A stretch of DNA of 14,700 nt from Clostridia bacterium. GTDB lineage: Bacteria; Bacillota; Clostridia; Oscillospirales; SIG627. The stretch is from NCBI GenBank assembly GCA_017408325.1, contig JAFQUW010000018.1, forward strand, positions 1-14,700, given 5' to 3'. Made by a program: the position numbers and the translations under genes. This document shows positions 14,242-14,700 of the stretch, in pieces; the first letter of the stretch is position 1; each line of letters starts with the position of its first letter. Below the pieces are notes generated by a model, which saw only the letters and a program-made list of their open reading frames with translations, did no database searches and was not told the DNA's origin.

Positions 14242-14247
14242 AATAAG

Positions 14248-14700
14248 TTACTGCAAATAATTGGGCGCACGATAAAACTTCACTTTATCATATTTGTAAT
14301 CTTCTTGTAGTACGATAGCCACATCATCTGCATTCTCGATATAGCGACCTTCCTCGAGGACTTTCCACTGCTTCGAATTCAGATCATATTCTTTAATGGA
14401 TATCCATAACCCGCTCTGCGATTCCGACCGACAACAAGCGCGTTTAAATTCATTGTGGTCGAAAACAAGAAATTCTGTGCCAAACTCTATATCGGCAAAT
14501 TTCTTGTTTGTTACATAATCCATCAAGGCGGGGTATTTCCATATCATCGGTATTATTATAATCAGTGCAAAAACTAAAGTTGAGATGCCGGAAATGATAA
14601 TAATTGCTAGTGGTAGCATGGCTATTGACCAATCATCGTGAGTATACTCTGAAAATTCTTTATCACCCAACAAACCATCTGTAGCATAGAAAGCGATAAG
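14248..14700 (-). CDS. Membrane protein of unknown function, 5' end outside the window
   Basis: The frame is open to the right edge, so the visible 150 residues are the C-terminal part; the internal TTG at 14673 is not needed as a start. A hydrophobic stretch (SIAMLPLAIIIISG then STLVFALIIIIPMIW) forms one long or two short membrane segments. A soluble tail of about 100 residues follows, containing FGTEFLVFDHNEF and ACCRSESQSGLWI, possibly a small beta domain. I do not recognise the family. Codon use and composition are AT-rich, matching rsmI at the other end and unlike the genes between. Confidence 0.65.
   Translation of the reverse strand, partial: LIAFYATDGLLGDKEFSEYTHDDWSIAMLPLAIIIISGISTLVFALIIIIPMIWKYPALMDYVTNKKFADIEFGTEFLVFDHNEFKRACCRSESQSGLWISIKEYDLNSKQWKVLEEGRYIENADDVAIVLQEDYKYDKVKFYRAPNYLQ

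Overview
The window looks like chromosome of an uncultured gut-type Clostridia (Bacillota). Shine-Dalgarno sites are strong (GGAGG or GAGGTGAT a few bases before most starts). Five of the genes carry lipobox signal peptides, promoters are near-consensus sigma-A type, and the tRNA has an encoded CCA. The genus cannot be read from the sequence. Composition is in three parts. The left end (about 1-640: rsmI and its upstream region) and the right end (about 14100-14700) are AT-rich; single 60-base lines I counted were 35-37% G+C. The middle (about 940-14050) is GC-rich; lines I counted were 60-70%, with C or G preferred at third codon positions. The middle may be an acquired block, or the contig may be chimeric.

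Layout, left to right: (1) 5' part of rsmI on the minus strand with its promoter; (2) a compact multi-hairpin repeat element at 651-810; (3) tRNA-Glu(CTC), minus strand, with its own promoter and terminator; (4) a zinc homeostasis operon on the minus strand, a SmtB/ArsR-type repressor overlapping by one base a cation diffusion facilitator, driven by a perfect TTGACA-N17-TATAAT promoter with an overlapping palindromic operator; (5) a plus-strand XRE-type regulator; (6) three plus-strand lipoproteins, YD-repeat, beta-propeller with an Asp-box, then YD-repeat; (7) a bidirectional terminator; (8) a minus-strand operon of a DUF4838 lipoprotein, a leaderless DUF4838 paralog and a leaderless GH20-family hexosaminidase-like enzyme; (9) a divergent promoter region; (10) a plus-strand lipoprotein with two tandem DUF4886 (SGNH-hydrolase-like) domains, closed by a terminator whose hairpin is identical to that of (7); (11) a partial AT-rich membrane protein on the minus strand.

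The most interesting unit is 6450-14048. One enzyme family (DUF4838) is present twice in one operon, once anchored outside the cell and once apparently cytoplasmic. It sits with a cytoplasmic GH20-like hydrolase and opposite a surface double-SGNH protein. The simplest reading is a small glycan-processing locus that cuts and perhaps de-esterifies an amino-sugar glycan outside, then finishes it inside. The substrate and the transporter are not visible. The neighbouring lipoprotein trio (3075-6334) may be surface adhesion or binding proteins. Its link to the glycan locus is only proximity.
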